A stretch of DNA of 9,271 bases from Thermoplasmata archaeon. GTDB taxonomy: Archaea > Thermoplasmatota > Thermoplasmata > Thermoplasmatales > Thermoplasmataceae. The stretch spans positions 1 to 9,271 of the forward strand of contig JAKBGP010000073.1 of the NCBI GenBank assembly GCA_021833045.1. The letters run 5' to 3'. Of this stretch, positions 1-5,526 are shown piece by piece. The translations under genes and the position numbers were made by a program. A model generated the notes under the pieces. That model saw only the letters and a program-made list of their open reading frames with translations, made no database searches and was not told the origin of the DNA. Within the stretch, counting starts at the first letter, position 1, and each line of letters opens with the position of its first letter.

Positions 1-2
1 AC

Positions 3-176
3 TTGATTCAGTCACTCCTTGAAGAGGAAAATCCTGATCTCAAAGAATTTTTGGAAAAAAATCTATTATTACTCAGACTAAACAAAGTTAATGACACTAT
101 AATAGGAGAAAACATAACATATAAGGATGCAAAGAAGGATAGTTCCGTTCTTCTTCTTGATTTGAGAGGAATTTGA
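3..176 (+). CDS. C-terminal end of an unidentified protein, possibly the ATPase partner of the next gene (5'-partial)
   Basis: An uninterrupted frame runs in from the left edge and gives the last 57 residues of a protein, ending in TGA at 174-176. The tail is charged and leucine-rich (LLEEENPDLKEFLEKN near its start, ending SSVLLLDLRGI) and looks helical. No catalytic motif falls in this fragment, so the family cannot be read directly. The frame abuts the next start codon with no spacer, so the two are co-transcribed and probably translationally coupled. TOPRIM-like proteins of the kind encoded next are commonly preceded by an ABC/SMC-type AAA ATPase, which makes such an ATPase the leading guess. 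That identity is inference only. That the fragment is the end of a real coding region is fairly secure from the frame, the coupling and the downstream Shine-Dalgarno site within its last codons. Confidence 0.6.
   Translation: MIQSLLEEENPDLKEFLEKNLLLLRLNKVNDTIIGENITYKDAKKDSSVLLLDLRGI
165..170 (+). promoter_or_regulatory. Shine-Dalgarno site that fixes the TTG start at 177
   Basis: AGAGGA lies inside the last codons of the upstream frame, 6-7 bases before TTG at 177. It supports initiation at this non-ATG codon. No in-frame ATG exists upstream of the conserved EG motif, so TTG is the only start that keeps the TOPRIM motif I intact. Confidence 0.55.
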
Positions 177-794
177 TTGAAGGCGCTCATACTGTTAGAA
201 GGAAATAATGATGGAATATTCCTTAAGGAAATAATACAAAATACCGCTTTTCCTAACATCAGACCAAATTATTATAAAAATCAGGGAACAAAACCTCAAA
301 AAAAAGTTGAAGAAACTAAACTCCTAAGGAGCTTTTGTAGAAAAGATTGTGAGCATAATTTGCTAATAGAAGAAGAGGGAGGAAAAGGCTTTGTCCTGAG
401 TCTTTTTCATAATGTAATTGTTAATTTCTTGATAACCAACAAAAATATTCATTTAACAGTGATATTTGATCACGATGGAAATGATCCAACGAAGGAAATT
501 GAAAAAATTAACAAAAATCTCCAAGACAAAACTTTTGGAAGAATTGAATTGAAACCAGCTGTTCCAAAAAAACAAATTATTCCTGGATTATATTCAAGAG
601 AATTTTTTCTAACCATTAACCAAGGAAAATATAATAGAAACTTGACAAGTTTTTCCTTTATCAGTTTTGATAAATCTTTAGAATGTGAAGTGGCTAAACT
701 CTGCCATAAATCTGAGAGTGAAATAGATGAAAATGACATAAAATTTTTTGCGTCTAAAATAAAATTCAATGACTTAATTCCCAATTCACCTTAG
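177..794 (+). CDS. TOPRIM-like protein (OLD/DUF3226/DUF4276/DUF4435-type), probable nuclease half of an ATPase/TOPRIM pair
   Basis: A 205-residue protein. It begins KALILLEGNNDGIFLKEII: strand, then E8-G9 with D12, followed by a helix, as in motif I of TOPRIM domains. A hydrophobic strand followed by D98-H99-D100-G101 (VIFDHDG) fits the second, metal-binding DxD motif. A late SLECEVAKL segment resembles the sLE element of DUF3226-like proteins. In the family these acidic residues bind Mg2+ for nucleic-acid cleavage. Stand-alone TOPRIM proteins of this size usually follow an ATPase gene in OLD-like, PARIS-like and retron-associated defence modules. Here the upstream frame ends directly before the start codon, which fits that layout. 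The start is TTG with a Shine-Dalgarno site. The gene is AT-rich (about 30% GC over 181-600 by hand count) compared with later genes, consistent with transfer. The exact Pfam family is uncertain; the TOPRIM fold is likely. Confidence 0.7.
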   Translation: MKALILLEGNNDGIFLKEIIQNTAFPNIRPNYYKNQGTKPQKKVEETKLLRSFCRKDCEHNLLIEEEGGKGFVLSLFHNVIVNFLITNKNIHLTVIFDHDGNDPTKEIEKINKNLQDKTFGRIELKPAVPKKQIIPGLYSREFFLTINQGKYNRNLTSFSFISFDKSLECEVAKLCHKSESEIDENDIKFFASKIKFNDLIPNSP

Positions 795-797
795 CTG

Positions 798-814
798 AAA
801 GATGTCAAATCTTT
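798..814 (+). terminator. Small hairpin just after the TOPRIM gene, possible 3' end signal
   Basis: AAAGAT (798-803) and ATCTTT (809-814) pair perfectly around a five-base loop, starting three bases after the stop codon. The stem is weak and no long T-run follows on this strand, so a termination role is tentative. Confidence 0.25.
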
Positions 815-822
815 AAACTCTG

Positions 823-852
823 AAAAATTTAAAAATTTAGTTTATAAAAGAA
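823..852 (-). terminator. T-rich terminator downstream of tRNA-Arg
   Basis: Read on the minus strand, the sequence 22 or more bases beyond the tRNA 3' end holds a TTCTTTTAT run and two TTTTT runs. Archaeal RNA polymerase terminates at such T-tracts without needing a hairpin. Confidence 0.45.
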
Positions 853-874
853 GGCGGGAGCTAAACCATTGTTA

Positions 875-951
875 TGGCGCCCGAGCCGGGATTTGAACCC
901 GGATCTAAGGCTCCGCAGGCCTTCAGGATATCCAGATTACCCCACTCGGGC
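875..951 (-). tRNA. tRNA-Arg (anticodon GCG), CCA encoded, no intron
   Basis: On the minus strand a full cloverleaf folds. The acceptor stem GCCCGAG pairs with CTCGGGC (7 of 7). The D arm has G10-U25, G11-C24 and G12-C23 with A14, G18, G19 and A21 in place. The anticodon stem AAGGC pairs with GCCTT (5 of 5) around the loop CTGCGGA. The variable loop is AGAT. The T arm CCGGG-TTCAAAT-CCCGG is perfect. The anticodon GCG (complement of 914-916) reads the arginine codon CGC; U33 and G37 are as expected. The discriminator is G73, followed by CCA at 875-877, so the CCA end appears to be templated; it could also be chance or a trace of past integration. The mature body is 878-951. The 3' end points toward the AT-rich ATPase/TOPRIM block. 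Confidence 0.97.
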
Positions 952-980
952 ATGTAAGGTAATTGTATCTGGCAAATAAT

Positions 981-994
981 CTTTAAATTTCAAT
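981..994 (-). promoter_or_regulatory. BRE/TATA promoter of tRNA-Arg
   Basis: The minus strand reads CATTGAAATTTAAAG here: a purine-rich BRE-like GAAA joined to an AT-only TATA box. The box centre is about 34 bases before the first tRNA base, placing the transcript start near 961 with a short leader for RNase P to remove. Confidence 0.6.
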
Positions 995-1016
995 GGTATC
1001 CAATTATGGAGACTAC

Positions 1017-1027
1017 CTTATTATACT
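1017..1027 (+). promoter_or_regulatory. TATA box for the glycoprotein gene at 1046
   Basis: CTTATTATACT is centred about 24 bases before ATG 1046. This spacing puts the transcript start at or next to the start codon, as in leaderless Thermoplasmatales mRNAs. No Shine-Dalgarno site precedes the ATG. Confidence 0.55.
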
Positions 1028-1045
1028 GTATTTACATGACTATAT

Positions 1046-1945
1046 ATGCTCCCACTTATTAAAGCAATAATAGTTGCCATTATAGTGGTTGGTGTTGGCG
1101 TTCCAACAGCCTATGTTGCCTATACATACTATGCACCTGGCACGGTGCCTATGACAAATTTCATTCCACAGCAATCTTACGGGGTTGTTCACTATCAGAA
1201 CAGCACAACTTCTCTTTATGTATATGCTGCAAACAATTCTTCAGCTATAATTATCAACTATAACTTGAAATCATTTGAATCTTTCTTCAATTCCAGTGTA
1301 AGCACAGGCTTCAAAAATTCTGTGAATACATCCATTAATGTTACAGAACTCAATAGCACATATTACGGGTTTTCAATATATTCTGTGAATGGAATAAATC
1401 TTAACTTATCATCACTTAAGGGCCCCTACTCAGGATTGAATGGAAGTCTCACCACAATTGCAAACTCAAGCACAAATCTATCGGTCTATATATCGCCCGT
1501 TGAATCCAATTACATGATCATTGGAAATCTATCCTCAGTAAAAGCATCAATCAACGCTGAGCATTTTGGGACATACATGAAAAGTGGAGTCAAGTATCTG
1601 GAGCTTTCTGGAAATGGAATATCATTTTATATGAATCTCTCACATTACACTTCAATTGGAACTACAGGATTTAATTCAAAAATTCCTTCTTTGACCATTT
1701 ATGGAAATATGGGTGTAACTACAACAAATATCACATTCTTAAATACCAATGCCACTGAAAAAACACAAATCACGACCTATATGGCAGCACTTAGTGTACT
1801 TTCAAACAGCACCATAAGTATAATTAATTCCACAACCACTTCAACAAGCGCTTCATATGAACTCTCGATAGGATACACAACTTTCGGTGCGGATTTTGCA
1901 ATAGTAATCGCGAATCTCATCAGATCAGGGTACACTGTCCCATAG
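1046..1945 (+). CDS. Membrane-anchored, sequon-rich surface protein upstream of an ABC-2 exporter
   Basis: A 299-residue protein of unrecognised family. Residues 4-27 form one strongly hydrophobic segment (LIKAIIVAIIVVGVGV then PTAYVAYTYY) that would serve as an uncleaved signal anchor. The remaining 270 residues are rich in Ser, Thr, Asn and Tyr and contain about 17 N-x-S/T sequons spread along the chain. That is typical of heavily N-glycosylated archaeal proteins exposed outside the membrane. There is almost no Cys, and no catalytic motif stands out. The C-terminus (FGADFAIVIANLIRSGYTVP) is mildly hydrophobic and might touch the membrane. It starts at a leaderless ATG behind its own TATA box. 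The ABC-2 permease begins 50 bases downstream, also with its own promoter, so a link to that exporter (accessory or substrate-receiving protein) is suggested only by proximity. The surface location is likely; the function is unknown. Confidence 0.8.
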   Translation: MLPLIKAIIVAIIVVGVGVPTAYVAYTYYAPGTVPMTNFIPQQSYGVVHYQNSTTSLYVYAANNSSAIIINYNLKSFESFFNSSVSTGFKNSVNTSINVTELNSTYYGFSIYSVNGINLNLSSLKGPYSGLNGSLTTIANSSTNLSVYISPVESNYMIIGNLSSVKASINAEHFGTYMKSGVKYLELSGNGISFYMNLSHYTSIGTTGFNSKIPSLTIYGNMGVTTTNITFLNTNATEKTQITTYMAALSVLSNSTISIINSTTTSTSASYELSIGYTTFGADFAIVIANLIRSGYTVP

Positions 1946-1965
1946 TTCTATGAAATTTTTCCCTA

Positions 1966-1978
1966 ATCTTAAATATTT
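1966..1978 (+). promoter_or_regulatory. TATA box for the ABC-2 permease/ATPase operon
   Basis: CTTAAATATT is centred about 24 bases before ATG 1996, with no Shine-Dalgarno site between. This gives the ABC genes a promoter independent of the preceding glycoprotein gene and supports 1996 as a leaderless start. Confidence 0.55.
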
Positions 1979-1995
1979 TTCAGCAATCATCAATC

Positions 1996-2832
1996 ATGGT
2001 AAGCAGGATTACTCTTTTCAAAGACACATACATCTACTATCTAAAGAATTACTACAGATCAAGGAGCTTTTACTTAATGTTCTCCATGGCGATACTGGTC
2101 TCATGCCTTCTTACATATCTTTCATTCAAGTATCTTAACGATCTGAACAGGTTTGCGCAATCAGTGAATTTTGTCATGTCCGGAACGGGTGCAAAGGAGA
2201 AGATACTCGGGTATTTGTGGAGTTTTGTCCTTTCGTCTCTCCCTGCTTTTGCTGCGGTCTTTTTTGGTTCGCCATCCATATCAAGTGAAATTGAAACAAA
2301 AACTGCACTTCATGTCTTCACCCTTCCAATCCCAAGAATCATTCTTCTCCTAGGAAAATTTTTCTCATCTGTTACGGTTACATCAATAATAGTTATAACT
2401 TATACATTATTCGAGGCTGCTGTATTCCAGTATATATTCAATACGCTCATTATACAGTTGCTATACAGTTTTCTTCTGACACTTCTATTTGTACTATCCT
2501 TTTCTGCTATGACTTTTCTAATTAGCAGCCTGTTTAACAAAAACACTTATGCATACATTACTGCACTCATTATATATCTCTTAGTTTTCAGCGCTGCAAC
2601 CATAATGATTGAACTTCTTTATTCAGTTACCCCGTATTACCTTCTCAACAATGCAGCAAGCATAACGTCAAGGGTCTATATTGATATTTATTTTGGCATC
2701 AGTACAAATGGGAGCAATCCTTATCCTGCATCTTATCACCTTATTATTCTCTGTTCTCTTGTTATGTTCCTGTATTTCATAGTTTCACTAGGCATAACCG
2801 CAGTTATTTTTGAGAGAAAAGAGGTGAAATGA
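1996..2832 (+). CDS. ABC-2 type transporter permease, six membrane segments
   Basis: A 278-residue polytopic membrane protein. Six hydrophobic stretches are visible at roughly residues 24-45, 72-92, 117-139, 143-169, 176-199 and 246-271, the usual count for an ABC-2 permease. Between segments 2 and 3 lies SSEIETKTALHVFTLPIPR followed by LLLGKF. This matches the conserved cytoplasmic region (acidic residue, T, L..P..R, GK) of ABC-2 permeases that couples to the ATPase. A 46-residue loop before the last segment carries an NGS sequon and probably faces outside. The stop codon overlaps the ATPase start (ATGATG at 2829-2834), a sign of translational coupling. The cargo cannot be read from sequence; relatives export drugs, lipids, polysaccharides or peptides, or assist in copper-enzyme maturation. 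Confidence 0.88.
   Translation: MVSRITLFKDTYIYYLKNYYRSRSFYLMFSMAILVSCLLTYLSFKYLNDLNRFAQSVNFVMSGTGAKEKILGYLWSFVLSSLPAFAAVFFGSPSISSEIETKTALHVFTLPIPRIILLLGKFFSSVTVTSIIVITYTLFEAAVFQYIFNTLIIQLLYSFLLTLLFVLSFSAMTFLISSLFNKNTYAYITALIIYLLVFSAATIMIELLYSVTPYYLLNNAASITSRVYIDIYFGISTNGSNPYPASYHLIILCSLVMFLYFIVSLGITAVIFERKEVK
2821..2827 (+). promoter_or_regulatory. Strong Shine-Dalgarno site for the ABC ATPase
   Basis: GAGGTGA matches the archaeal anti-Shine-Dalgarno almost fully. It sits 1 base before ATG 2829 and 4 bases before ATG 2832, so the second ATG is the better-spaced start. It lies inside the permease's last codons, typical of an internal operon gene. Confidence 0.7.
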
Positions 2833-3722
2833 TGTCAATCATTGAAGTTGATAATCTTTCAAAAAACTATGGGAAAATCATAGCACTGGATGGTTTAAAC
2901 CTTAATATTGAGAAGGGTGAATGCATAGCAATGCTTGGGCCAAATGGGGCAGGAAAAAGTACATTTCTTAAAATTGCAACAAACGTTGTTCATCCCACCT
3001 CCGGGACCGTGAAGATTGGAGGAGTGATAGTTGAACATGATCCTATGAGTGCACTTGAGAAAGTTGGGCCTTTAGTTGAGTTGCCGGAATTTTACCCATA
3101 TCTCAACGGAAAAGAGGTCATGGACTATGTATGCAGGGTAAAGGGAGCATCCAGAGAAGAAATAAAATCCGAAACTGAAAGGCTTTCCGGGATGCTCAGC
3201 ATGGATGATTATATTGGGAGGAAATGCGGACAGTATTCAAGGGGGATGAAACAGAGACTTGCTCTTGCCTGTGCAATGGTGATGGAGCCAGACGTGCTGA
3301 TACTTGATGAACCCACATTTGGCCTTGATCCAAGAGGAATGAGGGAATTTATAGATATTATTGTGGATATAAACAAAAAGAAAAACAAAACTATAATCAT
3401 GAGTACACATCTAATCAGTGAGGCAAGGGAAATAGCCAGCAGGGTGATTATAATGAATCATGGAAAGAAAATGGTGGACATGAAGAATGAGAGGGATATT
3501 TCACTGATGAAAGTTACATTCTCAGGGTCGCTGGACTCAAATGCTCTGTCATATGCTGGAATAGAAGTAGTGGAAAATGGAACTGATTGGGCAACAATAA
3601 CTGCGAAGAATGATGAAAGCAACAAGGATATCATTTTGAAACTCGTGAACTTAGGGATGGAAGTAAAATGGGTTGAACCGGTTAACAGTATAGAAAAAAC
3701 TTATCTTGACATAGTTGAATGA
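2832..3722 (+). CDS. ABC transporter ATP-binding protein, partner of the ABC-2 permease
   Basis: An ATPase subunit of 296 residues (297 if ATG 2829 is used; numbering here counts from 2829). All nucleotide-binding motifs are present: Walker A GPNGAGKST at 37-45, signature YSRGMKQRLALA at 136-147, Walker B VLILDEP at 156-162 followed by the D-loop GLDP, and switch His204 in MSTHL. The Q-loop position carries glutamate (LVELPEFYPYLNGKE, about 83-96) instead of glutamine, which is frequent in ABC-2 drug-export ATPases of the BcrA/CcmA type. After residue 225 there is a 70-residue C-terminal domain with alternating strands, as in these exporters. It would hydrolyse ATP on the cytoplasmic face to drive the permease encoded upstream. 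The start is chosen for Shine-Dalgarno spacing. Identification is firm; the substrate is unknown. Confidence 0.94.
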   Translation: MSIIEVDNLSKNYGKIIALDGLNLNIEKGECIAMLGPNGAGKSTFLKIATNVVHPTSGTVKIGGVIVEHDPMSALEKVGPLVELPEFYPYLNGKEVMDYVCRVKGASREEIKSETERLSGMLSMDDYIGRKCGQYSRGMKQRLALACAMVMEPDVLILDEPTFGLDPRGMREFIDIIVDINKKKNKTIIMSTHLISEAREIASRVIIMNHGKKMVDMKNERDISLMKVTFSGSLDSNALSYAGIEVVENGTDWATITAKNDESNKDIILKLVNLGMEVKWVEPVNSIEKTYLDIVE

Positions 3723-3736
3723 ATATAAGATAAGAA

Positions 3737-3747
3737 AAATATTTATA
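3737..3747 (+). promoter_or_regulatory. TATA box that sets the start of the DUF1059-like gene at 3769
   Basis: AAATATTTATA is centred about 25 bases before ATG 3769, so a leaderless transcript would begin there. The candidate starts TTG 3715 and ATG 3748 lie upstream of or inside the box and would not be on this transcript. Confidence 0.5.
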
Positions 3748-3768
3748 ATGCCAGTGAATGTTAAACAC

Positions 3769-3945
3769 ATGGGAAAATTCAGGTATAGGTGTGAGAACAC
3801 GGGTCATAAATGTGGTTTCCATGTAGAAGCAGACTCTAAGGATGACATACTAACACACATGAGGGCACATGTATCAAAGCATCATGACATCACACAAGAA
3901 GAACACATCCAGAGTCTCGCAAATCAGTTCATCGAGAAAATCTGA
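3769..3945 (+). CDS. Small DUF1059-like protein with Cys/His-rich motif
   Basis: A 58-residue cytosolic protein from ATG 3769; the frame stays open upstream to ATG 3748 (65 residues) and TTG 3715 (76 residues). The sequence MGKFRYRCENTGHKCGFHVE, then acidic residues, then ILTHMRAHVSKHHDI fits the small DUF1059 family (C-x6-C near the start, acidic stretch, histidine-containing helix). The Cys pair and clustered His residues could bind a metal such as zinc; that is inference, and the family has no established function known to me. The chosen start follows TATA spacing and begins directly at the conserved core, as in other family members. It lies behind the ABC ATPase but seems to have its own promoter, so a functional link to the exporter is not implied. 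A hairpin plus T-tract follows. Confidence 0.72.
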   Translation: MGKFRYRCENTGHKCGFHVEADSKDDILTHMRAHVSKHHDITQEEHIQSLANQFIEKI

Positions 3946-3959
3946 TTTTCCATTATTAT

Positions 3960-3997
3960 TTTCCCAGGTTCAGGGAAATATTTTTGTGTTTTTATGA
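3960..3997 (+). terminator. Hairpin plus T-tract terminator after the DUF1059-like gene
   Basis: TTTCCC (3960-3965) pairs with GGGAAA (3973-3978) around a seven-base loop, followed by TATTTTTGTGTTTTTA. An earlier T-rich stretch lies at 3946-3962. This resembles an intrinsic terminator separating the ABC/DUF1059 block from msrBA. Confidence 0.55.
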
Positions 3998-4016
3998 ATA
4001 TAACAATTTTTTACCA

Positions 4017-4026
4017 TTTTTTAAAT
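4017..4026 (+). promoter_or_regulatory. TATA box for the msrB-msrA operon
   Basis: TTTTTTAAAT is centred about 25 bases before ATG 4048, with no Shine-Dalgarno site between, so transcription would start at or next to the ATG. Confidence 0.5.
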
Positions 4027-4047
4027 GTCTATTTGTTATAACTGATT

Positions 4048-4410
4048 ATGAGTTATAAGAATCTAAACAAAGAGGAAGAAAAAGTAATCGTTCACAAGGG
4101 AACGGAAATGCCTTTCACTGGTGAATATGACGATTTTTTTGAAAAAGGAGTGTATCATTGCAAGAGATGCGATGCTCCCCTTTATAAGTCTGAAAGCAAA
4201 TTTAATTCTGGATGTGGATGGCCAAGTTTTGATGATGAAATACCCGGATCTGTCAAGAGATTGCCCGACAGGGATGGTTACAGAATTGAGATACAGTGCA
4301 ATTCTTGCGGTGCACATCTTGGTCATGTATTTTCAGGAGAACATCTGACGCAGAAAAATATCAGGCATTGCGTTAATTCAATTTCTCTTGTTTTCAGGAA
4401 GGGGGAGTAA
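4048..4410 (+). CDS. msrB: Peptide methionine-R-sulfoxide reductase MsrB
   Basis: A 120-residue enzyme that reduces the R epimer of methionine sulfoxide in proteins, with thioredoxin-type electron donors. All hallmarks are present: [14 protein letters not shown] near the N-terminus, two zinc-binding CxxC pairs (C38/C41 in YHCKRC and C84/C87 in CNSCG), the SGCGWPSF motif with the recycling Cys56, HLGHVF, and the catalytic Cys108 in RHCVNSISL. The length is that of a stand-alone MsrB domain with no signal peptide, so it acts in the cytosol. It starts from a leaderless ATG. Its stop lies 2 bases before the msrA start, and the two form an operon that repairs both sulfoxide epimers. Identification is firm. 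Confidence 0.97.
   Translation: MSYKNLNKEEEKVIVHKGTEMPFTGEYDDFFEKGVYHCKRCDAPLYKSESKFNSGCGWPSFDDEIPGSVKRLPDRDGYRIEIQCNSCGAHLGHVFSGEHLTQKNIRHCVNSISLVFRKGE
4401..4407 (+). promoter_or_regulatory. Shine-Dalgarno site for msrA inside the end of msrB
   Basis: GGGGGAG ends 5 bases before ATG 4413 and overlaps the last codons of msrB. It shows that msrA is translated internally from the msrBA transcript rather than from its own leaderless mRNA. Confidence 0.65.
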
Positions 4411-4412
4411 CA

Positions 4413-4949
4413 ATGGAAAACATAATTCTTGGAGGAGGCTGTTTCTGGTGCACTGAAGCAATATTCAACAGCCTGAAAGGTATACAGGAAGCAATACCTG
4501 GTTATTCCGGAGGCACTACAGTAAACCCATCATATAATGAAGTCTGCACAGGAAAAACAGGGCATGCAGAAGTTGTCAAGATAACCTATGATCCAGAAAC
4601 TATCACTACAGAGCAGATTCTGGAAATATTCTTCAGGACACATGATCCAACATCTTTAAACAGGCAGGGAGCTGATGTAGGAACTCAATATAGATCAATC
4701 ATCATCTACACAAACGAAAATCAGAAGAGAGCTGCGCTGGAAATTATATCTGAAATGGAAAAAGAAAAAGTTTACGAAAAACCAATTGTCACATCTGTTG
4801 AAAATTTCAGGAACTTCTATCCTGCAGAAGAATACCACAGGAGGTATTTCGAGAAAAATCCGGAACATGGTTACTGCAGGTTTGTCATTGCGCCCAAAAT
4901 GGAAAAACTTAGAAAGTTGCATTCAGAAAATATGAAAAACATCCGATAA
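4413..4949 (+). CDS. msrA: Peptide methionine-S-sulfoxide reductase MsrA
   Basis: A 178-residue enzyme that reduces the S epimer of free and protein-bound methionine sulfoxide. The active-site GCFWC starts at residue 9, with catalytic Cys10; Cys13 is the second Cys of the motif. GHAEVVKITYDP contains the catalytic Glu53. DVGTQYRS, AEEYHRRYF and HGYCRFVIAPKMEK (Cys155, the probable resolving cysteine) are all typical. It begins close to the GCFWC motif, so there is no signal peptide and it acts in the cytosol. It sits 2 bases after msrB with a good Shine-Dalgarno site, a classic msrBA operon. A flavin-reductase-like gene follows 20 bases later, perhaps from its own weak promoter. Identification is firm. 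Confidence 0.97.
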   Translation: MENIILGGGCFWCTEAIFNSLKGIQEAIPGYSGGTTVNPSYNEVCTGKTGHAEVVKITYDPETITTEQILEIFFRTHDPTSLNRQGADVGTQYRSIIIYTNENQKRAALEIISEMEKEKVYEKPIVTSVENFRNFYPAEEYHRRYFEKNPEHGYCRFVIAPKMEKLRKLHSENMKNIR

Positions 4950-4962
4950 AACCGTAAAATTA
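4945..4962 (+). promoter_or_regulatory. TATA-like sequence(s) before the flavin reductase gene
   Basis: Two candidates overlap here. GATAAAAC (4945-4952) is about 22 bases before ATG 4970, and GTAAAATTA (4954-4962) is about 24 bases before the in-frame ATG 4982. Which one is used would decide the true start. Confidence 0.35.
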
Positions 4963-4969
4963 TTTTTCA

Positions 4970-5485
4970 ATGAAGCATGAGATGTTTGTGATAAAAGACA
5001 TTGAAAAAGCACAGAATTTTTCCACAACCACAGTGGCCCTAATAACATCATCAAGTGATGACAGAATAAATGTAATGTCTGCAGAATGGACCATACGTTC
5101 ATCCATTGAACCTTTCATGATAACAATTTTTATTGGTTATGAGCGAGGTTCATATGAAATGATCAAGAAAAGCGGTGAATTTGGACTAAGCTACTGTTCT
5201 GAAAGGCAGGGAGAACTGGCACATATTGCAGGAAATTATTCCATCAGGGATACAGATAAATTCTCCACCGGTAAATTCAGGGTATTTTCATCAAGCATGA
5301 TCAAGCCCCCATTAATTGAGAATGCAATCTGCGCCTTTGAGTGCAGGGTTGAAAGTGAATTCAGGGTTGGTGATCATGCCGCATTCAATGGAATTGTTCT
5401 GGAAGGATATTACAGCGATGGCGAAAAACCATTAGTCTTCCACGGTGGAAAATTCCATCACATTGGGGAAACCATAAAACATTGA
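4970..5485 (+). CDS. Flavin reductase-like (FMN-binding split-barrel) flavoprotein
   Basis: A 171-residue protein of the flavin reductase-like family (DIM6/NTAB, PF01613 type). Family traits are a first strand with VALITSS leading into RINVMSAEW (residues 22-40, the conserved small-residue FMN phosphate region), a central FGLSYCSERQGELAHIAG segment, GDHAAFNGIVLE at 134-145, and the closing PLVFHGGKFHHIG (154-166). Members bind FMN and act as NAD(P)H:flavin reductases or as small electron-transfer flavoproteins. Strict specificity cannot be read from sequence. There is no signal peptide. ATG 4982 (residue 5) is an alternative leaderless start with slightly better TATA spacing. The position directly after msrBA suggests redox maintenance, but a shared transcript is not proven. 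Family assignment is strong. Confidence 0.88.
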   Translation: MKHEMFVIKDIEKAQNFSTTTVALITSSSDDRINVMSAEWTIRSSIEPFMITIFIGYERGSYEMIKKSGEFGLSYCSERQGELAHIAGNYSIRDTDKFSTGKFRVFSSSMIKPPLIENAICAFECRVESEFRVGDHAAFNGIVLEGYYSDGEKPLVFHGGKFHHIGETIKH

Positions 5486-5500
5486 CTTATTTTTGCTCAA

Positions 5501-5510
5501 GCATATAAGG
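5501..5510 (+). promoter_or_regulatory. TATA box for the histidine phosphatase gene
   Basis: GCATATAAGG is centred about 22 bases before ATG 5527, following a T-tract at 5489-5494 that could terminate the upstream gene. No Shine-Dalgarno site lies before the ATG. Confidence 0.55.
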
Positions 5511-5526
5511 TTCTTATTCATACTCT

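Noticed and set aside
470..784. 104-codon minus-strand frame opposite the TOPRIM gene
   Set aside because: It is the complement of a frame with recognisable TOPRIM motifs, has no promoter or Shine-Dalgarno site, and shows no domain of its own.
1950..2138. Plus-strand frame starting just after the glycoprotein gene
   Set aside because: It overlaps the start of the ABC-2 permease in another frame. The permease has membrane segments, a promoter and coupling to the ATPase; this frame has none of these.
3209..3400. Minus-strand frame inside the ABC ATPase
   Set aside because: It is the complement of the signature and Walker B region, so it is an unavoidable shadow of conserved codons.
3768..3945. 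Classical C2H2 zinc finger in the small protein
   Set aside because: The C-x6-C spacing and the 20-plus-residue gap to the histidines do not fit the C2H2 finger consensus; the DUF1059-like assignment fits better.
4063..4348. Overlapping frames on both strands inside msrB
   Set aside because: msrB has every family motif; the alternatives lack motifs and initiation signals.
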